Below, in pieces: positions 35,515-48,700 of a stretch of DNA of 56,873 nt (position 1 is the stretch's first letter; each line of letters starts with the position of its first letter). The translations under genes were made by a program, and so were the position numbers. The notes under the pieces are model-generated. The model saw only the letters and a program-made list of their open reading frames with translations. It ran no database searches and had not been told where the DNA came from. Source of the DNA: Ophiocordyceps camponoti-saundersi (nom. inval.) (taxonomy: Eukaryota > Ascomycota > Sordariomycetes > Hypocreales > Ophiocordycipitaceae); NCBI GenBank assembly GCA_003339415.1, contig PDHQ01000228.1, positions 1-56,873 on the forward strand, read 5' to 3'.

Positions 35515-38500
35515 TTTAAAAATATATATTATAATAAATTAGTAATCTTTTTTTTATATTACTATTAGCTTACTTTTTAAGTTTTAATATATTAAGTAAT
35601 AAGCTTATATTTAAAATAATATTTTTTAAAATTTAGCTGTTTTTTTATATTAATAAAGATTAATAAATTTTAAGCTAATAATTATATAGCTAAAGCTAAT
35701 ATTTTAGCTAATTAGTTTTTTTCTTAGCTTTATAATATATATACTTTTAATTAATACTTAACCGCTAAAACTTAAGTTTTTTATTAATATTAAAATTATA
35801 TAAATTAATATATTTATAATACTTAAGTTAATAACTTGAAAAAAAAAATTAAAATAAATAATATTTTTACTAAGTTTTTAATAATATATTACCTTATTCT
35901 TATTATATAGCTTATTATAATTTTTAAAGTATATATTTAATTTAGTTACTTACTTATTTTAGCTATAATTTATTATTATAATTATCTTATATTAATTTAA
36001 AAAGAAACTAAAAGCTTATTAAAAAATAAGCGCTTATAAGCTTATATTTTTATTATATTACTTAAGTAAAATCTTAAAACTTATAATAAGATAATAAATT
36101 ACTTAAGCTATAAAGTTATCCTAACTCCTCCCTAAAAGCTAAATAAATAATAAGTAAAATTAGTTTATAAAGCTAGCTATTTTTATAATTACTAAACTTA
36201 TTTAAGCTACCTAAGCTAAGAAAAGAGTAGCGTTTTTCTTATAAATTAATATTAAGAGAGCGTTTAATATTATATATTATAAAAAGTTTATTACTAAACT
36301 TAAGCACTTAGGTTTCTTAAACTAAATCTTAGCGTTTCTTAATAGCTACTTATAAAACTATACTTTTTAACTTTATTATAATAATAAGATTTTAAACTTA
36401 TATTAAATTAAAACTAAAGCTTTTTAAAGTTTACTACTCTCCGCTATTTTATTTATCCTATATATAGCCCCGCTTTATAACTAGCTAATAAGTAAAAAAT
36501 TAAGTAATTAAATTTATAAATAAAATAAATTTTATTAATATTAAGCTTAACTTTAAAATAATTATAAAGTAACTTTAAGTTATATAAGTAATATATAAAT
36601 AATAAGCGCGTAACTATAATATAAAAGTTAAAATAAAAAAAAGTAAGTTTTTTTATTTTTCTTAAAAGTATATTTTAAAAATAAACTTAGTTTTACTAAA
36701 AAGTTCTTAAGTTTACTTTATCTCTAAAGTAAGACTTTTAAGCATTTATATTTATTAGTAATTATAATAAAAACCTTATTTATAAATTATATATAATAAG
36801 CTTTTTTATTAAAACCTTACTTTTTTTTTCTTAACCGCTTTTACTTAAAATTACCTTCTTATTTATATTTATAATCTTTTTATAAAAGTTATTTAGTTAC
36901 TTATTATATATATTATTATTATATTTTATATTTTTACCCTTTTAAATAAAAACCCTTTAAGCTTAGCTTAAGCCTTAAGATTAGTTTAGTAATAATATTT
37001 TAAGATAATATTTAATATTTATAAAGCTATACTTATTTATTACTTTAAGGTTAAATCTTAGGTTTTTTTACTTAATCTTTACTTAAATAAAAAGAAAATT
37101 AATACCTTTTACTATTTAAAAAATATAAAGATATTAAATAAGATCTAAACCGCTTTTAAAAATATCTTAAGGTTCCTTTTACGCTTCCCCCCTTATTAAC
37201 TAATAAGATAAAGGTTAGCTAAAAGGCCGCTAAAAGAGTATATATATTAAGTTTGAATATAGATAAGAAATAATATATTACTTTTAAATAAAAAATATAT
37301 AATAAACTTTCTCCGCAAAGATTAAAAAGTTAAATAAGAGGATTTTAAAAACTAATTATATATAAGCTATTTTAAGCTTACTTTACTCTTTTTTAACTTC
37401 CCGCTATATCTTAATAAAGCGAAATCGCTTAAGAAATATAAAAACTTACTAAAATATATTAATTATATAATTATATAATTATATATAAGTAAAATTAGTT
37501 TTAAAAATTGTCCTTTTTATAAATATATATTAAAAATTATCTCCCCCTTATATTATTATAAAACCGGACTAAAGAATATATATTATTTACTTTTTTAATA
37601 TTTTAACTAGTTAAATAACGCTATAAATTACTTTAGCTTATTTACTCTAATATTAAGCTATATTTTAAGCTTAACCGCTACTTATTTATAATTTTAATTA
37701 TAAAATAAATACTTTAATATATTAACTTATATTAGTTTTAACTTTTTAACTTATTTTATATTAATATTTTTAAAATTAACTAAAATTAAATATAATCTTA
37801 TCTTATATATATTATTATAATTATAATATTATTAATTTACTTACCTTATCTATAGTTTACTTTATATCTTAATAAAACTTATATTATTATATTTAAGTTA
37901 TTATTCCCTTTTATATTTAATAACTTTTTAATTCTCTTAGCCCTCTTATTAGTAAAAGTAGCTATAAACTAACGCTAGCTTTAATATATAAGCTTACTTA
38001 AAATAAAGCGTATTTTAGTTAAAGTTACCTTAAGCGTAATAAGCTATAATAAGCTTAATATAATAGTTAGCTATTATATAATCGTTTAATATTATAATAA
38101 GCTTAAAATAATAATTAATTATAATATAGTTATTTACTATTTAAATAAGCTTAATATAATAACTAGATTAAATATAGCTATAAGCTATATATTATTAAAT
38201 ATAATTATTATTAGCGTTAACTTATTATTTTTATTAAAGAATTACTTAATTAATCTTAAAATCTCTAAGTATTTTAGTAATAATTTATAGCTATAAAGTC
38301 TCTTACGCCTTCTTAATACCTTACTAAAGTATAGCTTAAGCTTATTTTTTTTAATAACTTTAAGTTAGCAAAAAGTAAATTATATTAAAAACTAAATAAC
38401 TAAAACTCTTAGCTAATACTAAGTAATTATATAATTTAAAGCTAAGTAACTTTAAGCGTTTAAGGGACTTAAAACTTAGTTAAGGCTATCCTTATTATAA

Positions 38501-40090
38501 TAGCGCTATAAGTTATTATAATTATATAAGTATTAATAGCTATCTTTATAGCTATTACTTTAACTAAAGTTACTTTTATTATAGCTAGCTTAGTAGCCTT
38601 CTCTCTAATTATACTTAATATTATAATATTTTACGCTAGTATAATTTTAAACTTTAAAACTTTATTATTATCTTAGCTAAAACTAACTTAGCGTAAGCCT
38701 TCTTCCTTACTCTTTTTAAGATATATTTTAGTAAAATATAAATATTTTAAGTTAAGTATAAAAATAAGTAAAAAGTTATTATTATTATTATTTATATATA
38801 ATATAATTATAAGAGTTTTTACTATAATATAAGCTTTTTTCTTAATAAAATATATTTAAATTATAATAAGAGATATTTACTTTTTACTCTTACCTTTTAA
38901 TAACGCTATAAGCGTTATTTTAATAAGCTTTATTATCGCTAGCTTATAAGTCTTATTTACCTTATAAGTTAATTTTATTTTTAACTTAAGTAAAGCTTAA
39001 GCTAATACTCTTATTTTTTAAATATTATTTATACCTTCTCGCTTAAGCTAAGTATAATCTAAGCTATACTTATAAAGCTTAAGGTTTATTAATTAATATA
39101 AGCGTTAATTTACTTTAAAATAATATAAATTAACTTAAGTATAAAGATAGATATCTCCCCCCCTCTCCCTTTACTTTTTTTTATTTTTTTCGTAACTTTA
39201 ATATAAATACCCCTTAAGGCGTTCCTTACTTTAATTATATTTTTATAAATATAATTTTAATTTAAATCTTAGATTAAGAAAAGATTTCTCTTACTTATAG
39301 CTTATACCTTATTATATTTTTTTATTTATTATATTATTTAACTTATATAATATATAATTTTTTTATATTATCCTTAAGCTAAAAATATATAAGTATATAA
39401 GTAAAGTTTTTTTATATATAAGTAATATATATACGCGCGTTTACCGCTACTAAGTATTAGCTTAATTTTAGTAATATTTAGCTTAAATAGGACGCGATTT
39501 ATTTAGCTAATCTTAATAGCTAATATATAAATAGTAAACACGGTTTTAAGTAAAGTTTAAAAATATAATTATTATAAAGTATAGCTTATTTATTATTAGT
39601 TTTTATTTTATAATTATAAGCTATTATTATTATATAAAAAAAAGTTAAAAGTTAATATTATTAATAAAAAAAGCTTTATATTAGCTAAGCTATAAAATTT
39701 TATACTTTATAATAAATTGTTTATTAATTATAAAGTATTATAATATATATTAGTATATACTTTTTCTTTTTATAATAATATATACTCTCCCCCTTTATTA
39801 AAGATTTAGCTTATATTTACCTTTTTATAGTAAAAGTTTACTACTGCCCCCGCTTTAGTAACCCTGAAACCTTGGCTTAATTTACCTTAAACCCGCTATT
39901 ATAACTTAGCGGACTAGTATAAGGCTCGCTATAATACCCTCCCCCTACTTACTATTTTTACCTTACTAGCTACTAATTACTTAATAAGGGGTTTTCCCTT
40001 AAGCCTAGCTTAGTTTTTCCCCTTTTCTTACCTTTTATATACCTTAATACCTTATAAGTCCTTAGCGTAATATAATATATATATATATAA
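35515..40090 (+). mobile_element. Tad-like LINE, 5'-truncated copy
   Basis: It aligns by eye with about 46210-50808 of the complete LINE from about 35515 onward; upstream the two differ entirely. It keeps the last part of the endonuclease-RT linker, the RT and the 3' end, and lacks ORF1 and the endonuclease. RT signature: LLLSAILFILYIAPLYN near 36432-36480, and the catalytic FVDD block now reads FINK near 36510. 5' truncation is typical of non-LTR elements. It is more RIP'd than the complete copy. No convincing TSD was found because the tandem array obscures the 3' edge. Confidence 0.85.
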
Positions 40091-41075
40091 GTGCTTATAT
40101 ATATATTAGTATATTAATACCTTATATATATACTAGTGCTTTATATATATTAGTATACTAGTGCTTAAAGTATATATTAGTGCCTATATATATATTAATA
40201 TACTAGTGCTTATATTATATATATATATTAGTACTTATATATATACTAATACTTTATATATATTAGTGCTTATATATATACTAATACTTATATATATATT
40301 AATATATATATTAGTGCTTATATATATATTAATACTTATATATATATTAATACTTAGTATACTTAGTAGCCTTTTTAGTAATAAGATTTAGCTTAGTAAA
40401 AACTCTCTTAATATATATATTAATATTTATATATATATTAATATATATATTAATACTTATATATATATTAGTATATATATTAGTATTTATATATATATTA
40501 GTATTTATATATATATTAGTATTTATATATATATTAGTATTTATATATATATTAATACTTTATATATATATATTAATACTTATATATATACTAGTACTTA
40601 TATATATACTAGTACTTAGTATACTTAATAGCCTTTTTAGTAATAAGATTTAGCTTAATAAAAACTCTCTTAATATATATACTAGTACTTATATATATAT
40701 AAGTGCTTATATATATACTAATACTTATATATATATTTATACCTTATATATATACTAATACTTATATATATCCTAGTATATATATTAGTGCTTATATATA
40801 TATTAATACTTATATATATTAATACTTTATATATATTAGTGCTTTATTTATACTAATACTAGTATATATACTAGTGCTAGTATATATACTAATACTTTAT
40901 ATATACTAGTATTTATATATATTAATATATTAGTACTTAAAGTATATTTTAATACTTAAATATATAATTATATAATAATATACTAATATTTTATATATAT
41001 ACTAGTACTTATATATATTAGTGCTTATATATATATTAGTGCTTATAAGTATATTAATATATTAGTGTTTATATA
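40090..41075. repeat. TA-rich tandem array after the truncated LINE (about 17-18 bp unit)
   Basis: Dozens of copies of a unit like TATATATATTAGTGCTTA, with GTGC, GTAC and ATAC variants at the same position. It follows the LINE (TA)n end without a gap. A segment containing AGCCTTTTTAGTAATAAG occurs twice, near 40353-40415 and 40615-40677, giving a higher-order period of about 262 bp. A 76-codon open frame here is only the translated repeat. Confidence 0.95.
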
Positions 41076-42045
41076 TTTAAGAAGCTATTATATTTTTTTC
41101 CTTAAAAATTAATTAACTTACTTCCCGCCTCTTTATACTACTAAAATAACTATATATTATAAGATATTATCGCTATTTACTTTCCGAGATTTATAAGGCG
41201 AAAATAGTAAGTAAAAATTATAGTATATATAATTCTTTACCTTTTTTAAGGTATTTTTTTCCCTTTATTTCCCTATTAATAATAAGATAAGGTATAAGGA
41301 AAACCCTTTACTATCTTTCTTAATATTTATCGCTATAAGAGTTACTTTTATTACCTCTTTTCCTTACCCTTATATATATTAATTATCCTTAATTACTATT
41401 AATTATATTTATTTACGCCTTTTCTAATAATCTAATAAGCTATAAGGATTATAAGAATAATATTAAGATATTATATAATAACTTAATTACCCTTATTAAG
41501 CGATTTCTTTTTTATTTTTATAATTAAAAAGATTTTTATCTAAATTTATATTTTTAAGAAGTTAATAATAAATATAAAAAACCTACTCTTATTATATTAT
41601 AATTATATAATTTATAAGATTAAATATTATACTTTTTATTACTATAGCTTAAGCTTATAAATTATAATCTTATAGCTAATAAAAAAGTAGCTAGGGATAA
41701 TATTATATTTAATACTAATCTTATAACTTTAGCTATAAGAGGCGGCGGTAAGACTATTAATAATAAGAGAGGTAAGGCTATTATAAGCTTTTTAGTAATA
41801 AGGGCTACTATTATTACCGCCCTCTTAAAAACTATTATTACTTATACTAATAGCTTAATAAAAAAAGCTAATAGCTAAATAGAAGGGGGTATAGTAAGGA
41901 GTAAGGTAGCGGGTATTTTCTCGCCGCTATTAGGAAATACGCTCCCTTTCTTAAAATATTAAGTAAGTTAATATCTTTCTTATACCTCTCTTAATACCTC
42001 CCTCGCTTATAGTCTTTTAAATTTATAATACTTTTAAATATAATT
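41076..42045. other. Unclassified RIP'd sequence between arrays
   Basis: AT-rich with stops in all frames. A GC-richer patch with GAGGCGGCGGTAAGACTA lies at about 41739-41756. No repeat ends or domains were recognised. Confidence 0.5.
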
Positions 42046-43345
42046 TTAAGCTCGCTATATCTCTTACTATTATACTTAATATAATTATCTCCCGCTACTA
42101 TATACTCGCTATAGCTATCTCCCGCCGCTATGCTTATTATAATTATCTCCTACTACTATATGTCCCGTATTATAGTTATCTCTTACTATTATACTTATTA
42201 TAAATATCTCCTATTATTATATATATTAAGTAGTTATCTTTTACTACCTTATACTTTACGCTATAGTTATTTACTGCCCCTTTATACTTACTATAATAGT
42301 TATCTCTTACTTTTATATACTTATTATAATTATTTACTACCTTATACCCCGCGCTATAATTATTTACTGCCCCTAAGTGCTTACTATAATTATCTACTAT
42401 TATAATTATCTCTTACTTTTATATACTTACTATAATTATTTATCGCTATAGTTATCTCTTACCTTTATATACTTATTATAATTATTTACTATTATAGTTA
42501 TCTTTTACTATTATATGCCTGCTATAGTTATCTGCCGCTATAGTTATTTCCTACTATTATATGCCCGCTATATTTATCTCCTATTACTATACTTATTATA
42601 ATTATCTCTTGCCCCTATATACTTACTATAATTATTTACTATTATAGTTATCTCTTACCTTTATATGCTTACTATAGTTATCTGCTACTATTAAGTGCCT
42701 GCTATAGTTATCTGCCGCCTTATGCCCCGCGCTATAATTATTTACTACCTCTAAATGCTTGCCGTAATTATTTACCGCTATAGTTATCTTTTACCCTTAT
42801 ATATTTATTATATTTATTTACTATTACTAAGTACTTATTATAATTATTTATTATTATAGTTATCTCTTACCCTTATATGCTTACTATAATTATTTACTAC
42901 TCTTATATACCTGCTATAATTATTTATTACTACTAAGTGCTTATTATATCTATTTACTATTATAATTATCTCTTACCCTTATATACTTATTATAGTTATT
43001 TATTATTATAATTATTTTTTATCCTTATATACCTGCTATAATTATTTACCGCTATAATTATTTTTTACTACTATATACTTATTATAATTATCTTCCGCTA
43101 TTATATATATTAAGTAATTATTTGCCGCCTTATACCTTATACTATAATTATTTACTACCCTTAAGTGCTTATTATAGTTATCTTTTACCGCTATATACTT
43201 ATTATAGTTATCTCTAGCCGCTATATACTCGCTATAATTATTTTTTATTACTATACTTATTATAATTATTTATTAATACTAAGTACTTATTATAGCTATA
43301 ACTTATCTCTTATATACTTATTATAGCTATATTTTACTTTATATA
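42046..43345. repeat. Minisatellite, about 28-31 bp degenerate unit
   Basis: About 40 degenerate units of the form CTTACTATAATTATCT + CTTACTATTATATA follow one another, with variants TGCC, GCCGC and AAGTGC. The A/G and C/T variation is RIP-like. One frame stays open for 91 codons (Tyr/Leu/Ser-rich) but is only the translated repeat. It lies just upstream of the complete LINE. Confidence 0.93.
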
Positions 43346-43599
43346 TATTAGCTATTATAAAAGGGGATTTATAACCTCCTCTTATAAGTTTTATAAGCTA
43401 AATTTAAATATATTTTTATAAATATAATTTTTATTATAAGATATCTTAAAACTTAATTACTTTTTATATATAATTTTTATAAAATTAACTTATACTATTA
43501 TATATAGCTTATTATAATAAAAGAGAATACGCGCCTAGTATAAGGCGCGATCTAAAAGAAAAAGATAAGATATTAGCGGCGTCGGATTCGCCGTTTAAT

Positions 43600-45260
43600 T
43601 CGGAGTAAGGCTATGCTTAGCCGAGTTCCGGCCGGGGGTAGTCGCGACTATAGCGGAGGAGGAAGAAATTTTCGTAAAAAAACTAAAGCTATAACGCGCT
43701 CCGAATATAGGTTAGATTTATCTATATATTAGTCTAGAAATACTAACTCTAATAGAAAATATATCGGATATAATTAAAGATTATTATAAGTTTTAGTTAA
43801 TAAAAATAAAAAAAAATTATATTATTAATTATTAAATATTATATTAGCTAACGCGTTTTACGCGGCTTAGGCTATAATAATAGCTTATAGGGAACTTAAA
43901 TTAGATTAAATTTAGACCTAAATTAATTATATTACGCGTAAGGAAATTAAAAATATTATTACTATTACTTTTTATAAATTATTATATTCGGAGATAATAA
44001 AATAAAAAAGATACCGAATATAAGTATAAATTATATTAGCTTTAATTTTACTATATAACTTAGAAAAAAAGCTTCCCTTATATTATAAGAAGGAAATTAT
44101 TATTCGCTTAGCGGATATAATAGATAATATTATAAATAAGATAGTATATAATATTATATAAGCTATTAATACCGCTATTCGCTTTAACTTATATTTAGCT
44201 ATATATTACTTTAATAATAAGGATATTAAACTTACTTTCGATAAAAATATAGCTATTTTTACTTAAAACTTAGGCTAGGTTATGCCTATTTTCGGCGATA
44301 AGGTAACTATCGCGGATAGGATTTATAATATTATTACTAAGGGACTTTCTTTAAACTTCGCTACTAGGAAATATAATAATTTTTTTAATAAGATAATATA
44401 AGTTAATAAAATACCTATAGCTTATTTATAAACGCTTAAGCCCTAGCTTAAATTTACTAAGATAGCGGTTATTATTAGCTTTAAATTACTAATTAATACT
44501 AATAAACTTTATAATAATAAGCTAGCTATTAACGCTTAAATCTTTTATACGGAGCTATTCTTAAATATAGTCCGCCCCTAGCGGTGCTATAATTATTATT
44601 ATTTTAAGTATATTACTAAAATATATAAATACCCTAAGCTTTATAGTAAGTATAAAGTAACTAATTATAAGAATAAGGATAACTATTATACTAAAATCGA
44701 AGGATACTTATTTTATTATATCTCTTATAGCGGGGATTACCTTATATAGTCTAAGCTTTACTTTATCGCTATTAAATATTAAGATCGGGCGAGAACTTAT
44801 TATAAAAAATAATTAGTTAGATTTACTAAGCTTAGCTTATAATTTATCTTATAACTAACGAAATTAGTAATAACCGAGGATATTATTATATATAATATAT
44901 CCCCGGGCTAGTTTATTATTAGAAGGAAGTATAAATAACCCCTAAGCTCCGGAGGGGGCCGCCCCGCTACTAAGACGTAGGTAATTAAAAATACCCCTAA
45001 GGTAATAAGACGCTTTATCTAATAGGCTCGGAGTGCCTCCCTCCCCTAAGATATAGATAGTATCTTACTTATATAAACTATTAACGAACTAGCTTTATCT
45101 TTAGTTTAACTTAACCTTACTATTTAAGAGAGCGTAGAAGTACTAATTACCCTAGCCTTAGCCCGAACTTAGATAAGATTTATAACTAAGCTATAAAGAA
45201 ATTATAGTAAAGAAACTAATATTACTATAACTATTTCCTTATATTTATAAAAGTCCTTTC
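43600..45260 (+). pseudogene. LINE ORF1 remnant (gag-like, CCHC zinc knuckles)
   Basis: One plus phase is open apart from Gln/Trp-type stops: GGSRDYSGGGRNFRKK (about 43634-43681), then TRSEYRLDLSIY (about 43694-43729). Near the C-terminus is a triple-knuckle region starting RCYNYYYFKYITKIY (44582-44626) and running to about 44760; the Cys residues expected after the first are Tyr, because TGC and TGT became TAC and TAT. The start codon cannot be located because ATG is RIP-destroyed. ORF1 proteins of this clade bind the element RNA. The end is approximate. Confidence 0.75.
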
Positions 45261-45299
45261 TTAGAATATAAATAAGCGTACTAAGCTAGCTAAGCTAAT

Positions 45300-48200
45300 A
45301 CTTAGTAATAAATTAGATTATAATATTATTACTTTTTAAAAAACTATTAGCTACCTTAGCGCTAAGCCTCCTCCGCCTAGGACTTCGCCTTACCGCCTCG
45401 TTTATAACGGCGGCTATATTTTAGTCTATATCTATAAAAAATACGATATATTTACTTAGTTCTTAGAAGTAAGGGAGGATTAGATAAGTATTACCTTCTA
45501 CTCCGAACTTTAGTTTATTTCTATCTACTCTCCCCCTAATACTCCTTATAGCGGCAGCCTCTTAATTCTTTAAAACCTTCCCCTAAACCCTAACTATATC
45601 TTAGCCGGCGATTTTAACTTATATTATTTATTTTAAGATTATTATAAGAGGCTTTCCGATAACTTAAACTAGCTAATTTATAAGATAACTAAGCTATAAT
45701 TTTAGCTTTTTACCTTAAAGAGAAAATATACCTAAATTTTCTATAAATATAAGAATAGTACGCTAAACTTAGTTTAGGCTATAGCGGACTTATATATATA
45801 TTATACTAATCTAAACCTTAACCTTATTAGATTTAACTATATCCCCTAATTTTTTATAATTAGTATCCTTATACTTATAGCGGCGCGTATACCGCGCTTA
45901 TAATAAAAATATATAAACTTAAACTTAATTTACTATAAGTTCTTAGCTAAGATTACCCTTTTACCTTCCTTTTTTATTAACCTAATAGAGATCGATAATG
46001 CCCTTAACTAACTTTACTAAAAACTATAACTTATTATTAACTAGATAATACTATTTATCGCCTTTTCTTATTCTTATAAAATAGCGTAGTTTACCTTAGC
46101 CGTAGCCTTAGCTACTTAAATAGCTAAGCGAGCTTAGCGTAAATATAAGTCCCTTTTTTCGGACTTTTTTTAGTAATAGCTTTAGGAGATAGCTTTTATT
46201 TAGAAAATAGCCGTAAACTTAGCAAAATATACTTATTAATAATCTTTCCTTTATATTATCGCTAGCTTACCCTTTAAATTTTAGTATATTAAGCGTTAAG
46301 CTTATATTTAAAATAATCTCTCCTAAGATCTAATCTATCTCCTTACGCTAAGGATAACCGATAGATTTTAAGCTAATAGCTATATAGCTAAAGCTAATAT
46401 CTTAGCTAATTAGTTCTTTCCTTAGCTTTATAGCGTACTCTTAACTAACGCTAAACTACCTAAACTTAAGTTCTCTATTAATATTAAGATTACTTAGACT
46501 AATATTTTTATAACGCTTAAGTTAATAACCTCCTAAAAAGTAGCTAAAGTAGATAATATTCCCGCCGGATTTCTTAAGATATATTACCTTATCCTTACTA
46601 CTTAGCTAGCTATAATTTTCTAAGTATATATATAATTTAGTTACTTCCCGCCCCGGCTATAATCTGCTATCGTAATCGTTCTATATAAGTTTAGAAAAAA
46701 GCTAGAGGCTTACTAAAAAGTAAGTACTTATAAGCTTATATCCTTACTATATTACTTAAATAAAATTCTAAAAACTATAATAAGATAATAAATTATTAAG
46801 GCCGCGGAGTTATACCGACTCCTTCCTAAAAGCTAGATAGGTAATAAGCGGAACCGGTTTACGAAGCTAGCTATCCTTATAATTACTAAGCTTATTTAAG
46901 CTACTTAGGCTAGGAAAAGAGTAGCGTTTTTCCTATAACTTAATATTAAGGGAGCGTTTAATATTATATATTATAATAAACTTATTACTAAACTTAAGTA
47001 TCTAAGATTTTTAAATTAGATCTTAGCTTTCCTTAGTAGCTATTTATAAGATTATACCTCCTAACTTTACTTTAATAATAAGATTTCGGAATTATATTAG
47101 ATTAAAACTAAAATTCCTTAAAGTTCGCCGCTCTCCGCTATCTTATTTATCCTATATATAGCCCCGCTTTATAACTAGCTAGTATATAAGAAAAGAATAT
47201 AGGTAATTAGTTTCGTAGATAATATAAACTTTCTTAGCGTTAGGCCTAACTTTAAGATAATTATAAGATAGCTTTAAGCTATATAGGTAATATATAAATA
47301 ATAAGCGTACGATTATAATATAGAATTTAGGCTAGAGAAAAGTAAGCTTATATATTTTTCCCGGAAATATACTCTAAAGATAAACCTAGTTTAACTAAAA
47401 GATTACTAAGTTTACCCTATTTCTAAAGTAAAACTTCTAAGCGTTTAAATCTATTAGCGGCTATAGTAAAAACCTTATTTACGAATTATATATACTAAGC
47501 TTCTCCGCTAAAACCTTACCCTTTCCCTTTTATCTATTTTTATTTAAAGTTACCCCCTTACCTAAGCCTATAAACTTTATATAAAAGTTATCTAATTACT
47601 TATTACGTATATTATTATTATATTTTATATTATTACCCTTATAAGTAGAAACTTACTAAGCTTAGCTAAAACCTTAAGACTAGAATAATTACGATACCTT
47701 AAGATAGTACTTAGAGCTTATAAGGCTATGCTTATTTATTACCTCGAGGCTAAGTCCTAGGTTCCCCTATTCGATTTCTACTTAAATAAAAGGAAAACTA
47801 ATACCCTCCGCCGCTTAAAAAATACGATAATATTAAATAAGATCCGGACCGCCTTTAAAGATATCTTAAGGTTCCTATCGCGCTTCCCCCCTTATCGACT
47901 AATAAGATAATAAAAAGCTAGGTAGCTATTAAAGGAATATATACGTTAAGTCCGGATATAGACGGAATATAATATATTACCCTTAGATAAGAAGTTTACG
48001 ATAAACTTTCTTCGCTAAGATTAGAAAATATAGTAAGAGGACTCCGAAAACCGACTATATATAAGATATTCTAAGCTTACCTTATTTCCTTCTAACTTCC
48101 CGCCTTACCTTAATAAGCTAAAATTACTTAAAAGATACGAAAACTTACCGAAATACGTTAGTATTATAATTACGTAATTTTATATAAGTAAAATTAGTTT

Positions 48201-48700
48201 TAGAAAGTTCTTTTTTTATAAGCGCGTGCTAGAAATAATCTCCCCTTTATATTAATATAGAACTAAACCGGAGAATACTTATTATTTACTCCTTCGATAC
48301 CCTTAACTAATCGAATAGCGCTATAAACTACCTTAGCCTATCTCCTTTAATATTAGATTATAACTAAAGCTTAACCGCTACTTATTAGCAACCGTAATTA
48401 TAAAGTAAATACTTTAATATATTAATTTATATTAGTTTTAGCTTACTAATACGCTTTACGCTAATATTCTTAAGTTTAACTAAGGCTAAATATAGCTTTA
48501 TTTTACGTAAATTACCGTAATTATAATATTATTAATTTACCCGCCTTATTTATAATCTATTTTATATTTTAAAGAAATCTATATTTACTAAGTTTAAGTT
48601 ATTATCTCCTCCTTTATCTAATAACCCCTTAACTTTTCCGGCTACCTTATTAGTAAGAGTAACTATAAACTAACGCTAGCTTTATAACGTAAGTTTACTC
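45300..48700 (+). pseudogene. LINE ORF2 remnant (endonuclease and reverse transcriptase)
   Basis: A single phase carries both domains. Endonuclease: SPPNTPYSGSLL (about 45532-45567) and ILAGDFNLYYLF (45598-45633), the GDFN motif of exonuclease-endonuclease-phosphatase enzymes; Trp codons read TAG. Reverse transcriptase: SPLSAILFILYIAP (47125-47166) and ISFVDNINFLS (about 47206-47238), where the second catalytic Asp of FVDD is Asn by a G to A change. The thumb follows to about 48.5 kb. A C-terminal RNase H, usual in Tad elements, was not recognised. The protein is inactive. Confidence 0.82.

Noticed and set aside
40161..40391. Open frame of 76 codons
   Set aside because: It is the direct translation of the TA-rich tandem array (Tyr/Ile/Leu repeats).
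42130..42405. Open frame of 91 codons rich in Tyr, Leu and Ser
   Set aside because: It translates the 28-31 bp minisatellite; nothing outside the repeat supports it.
40090..43345. Possible CRISPR array
   Set aside because: Units are contiguous degenerate tandem repeats without unique spacers, and the context is a fungal transposon block.
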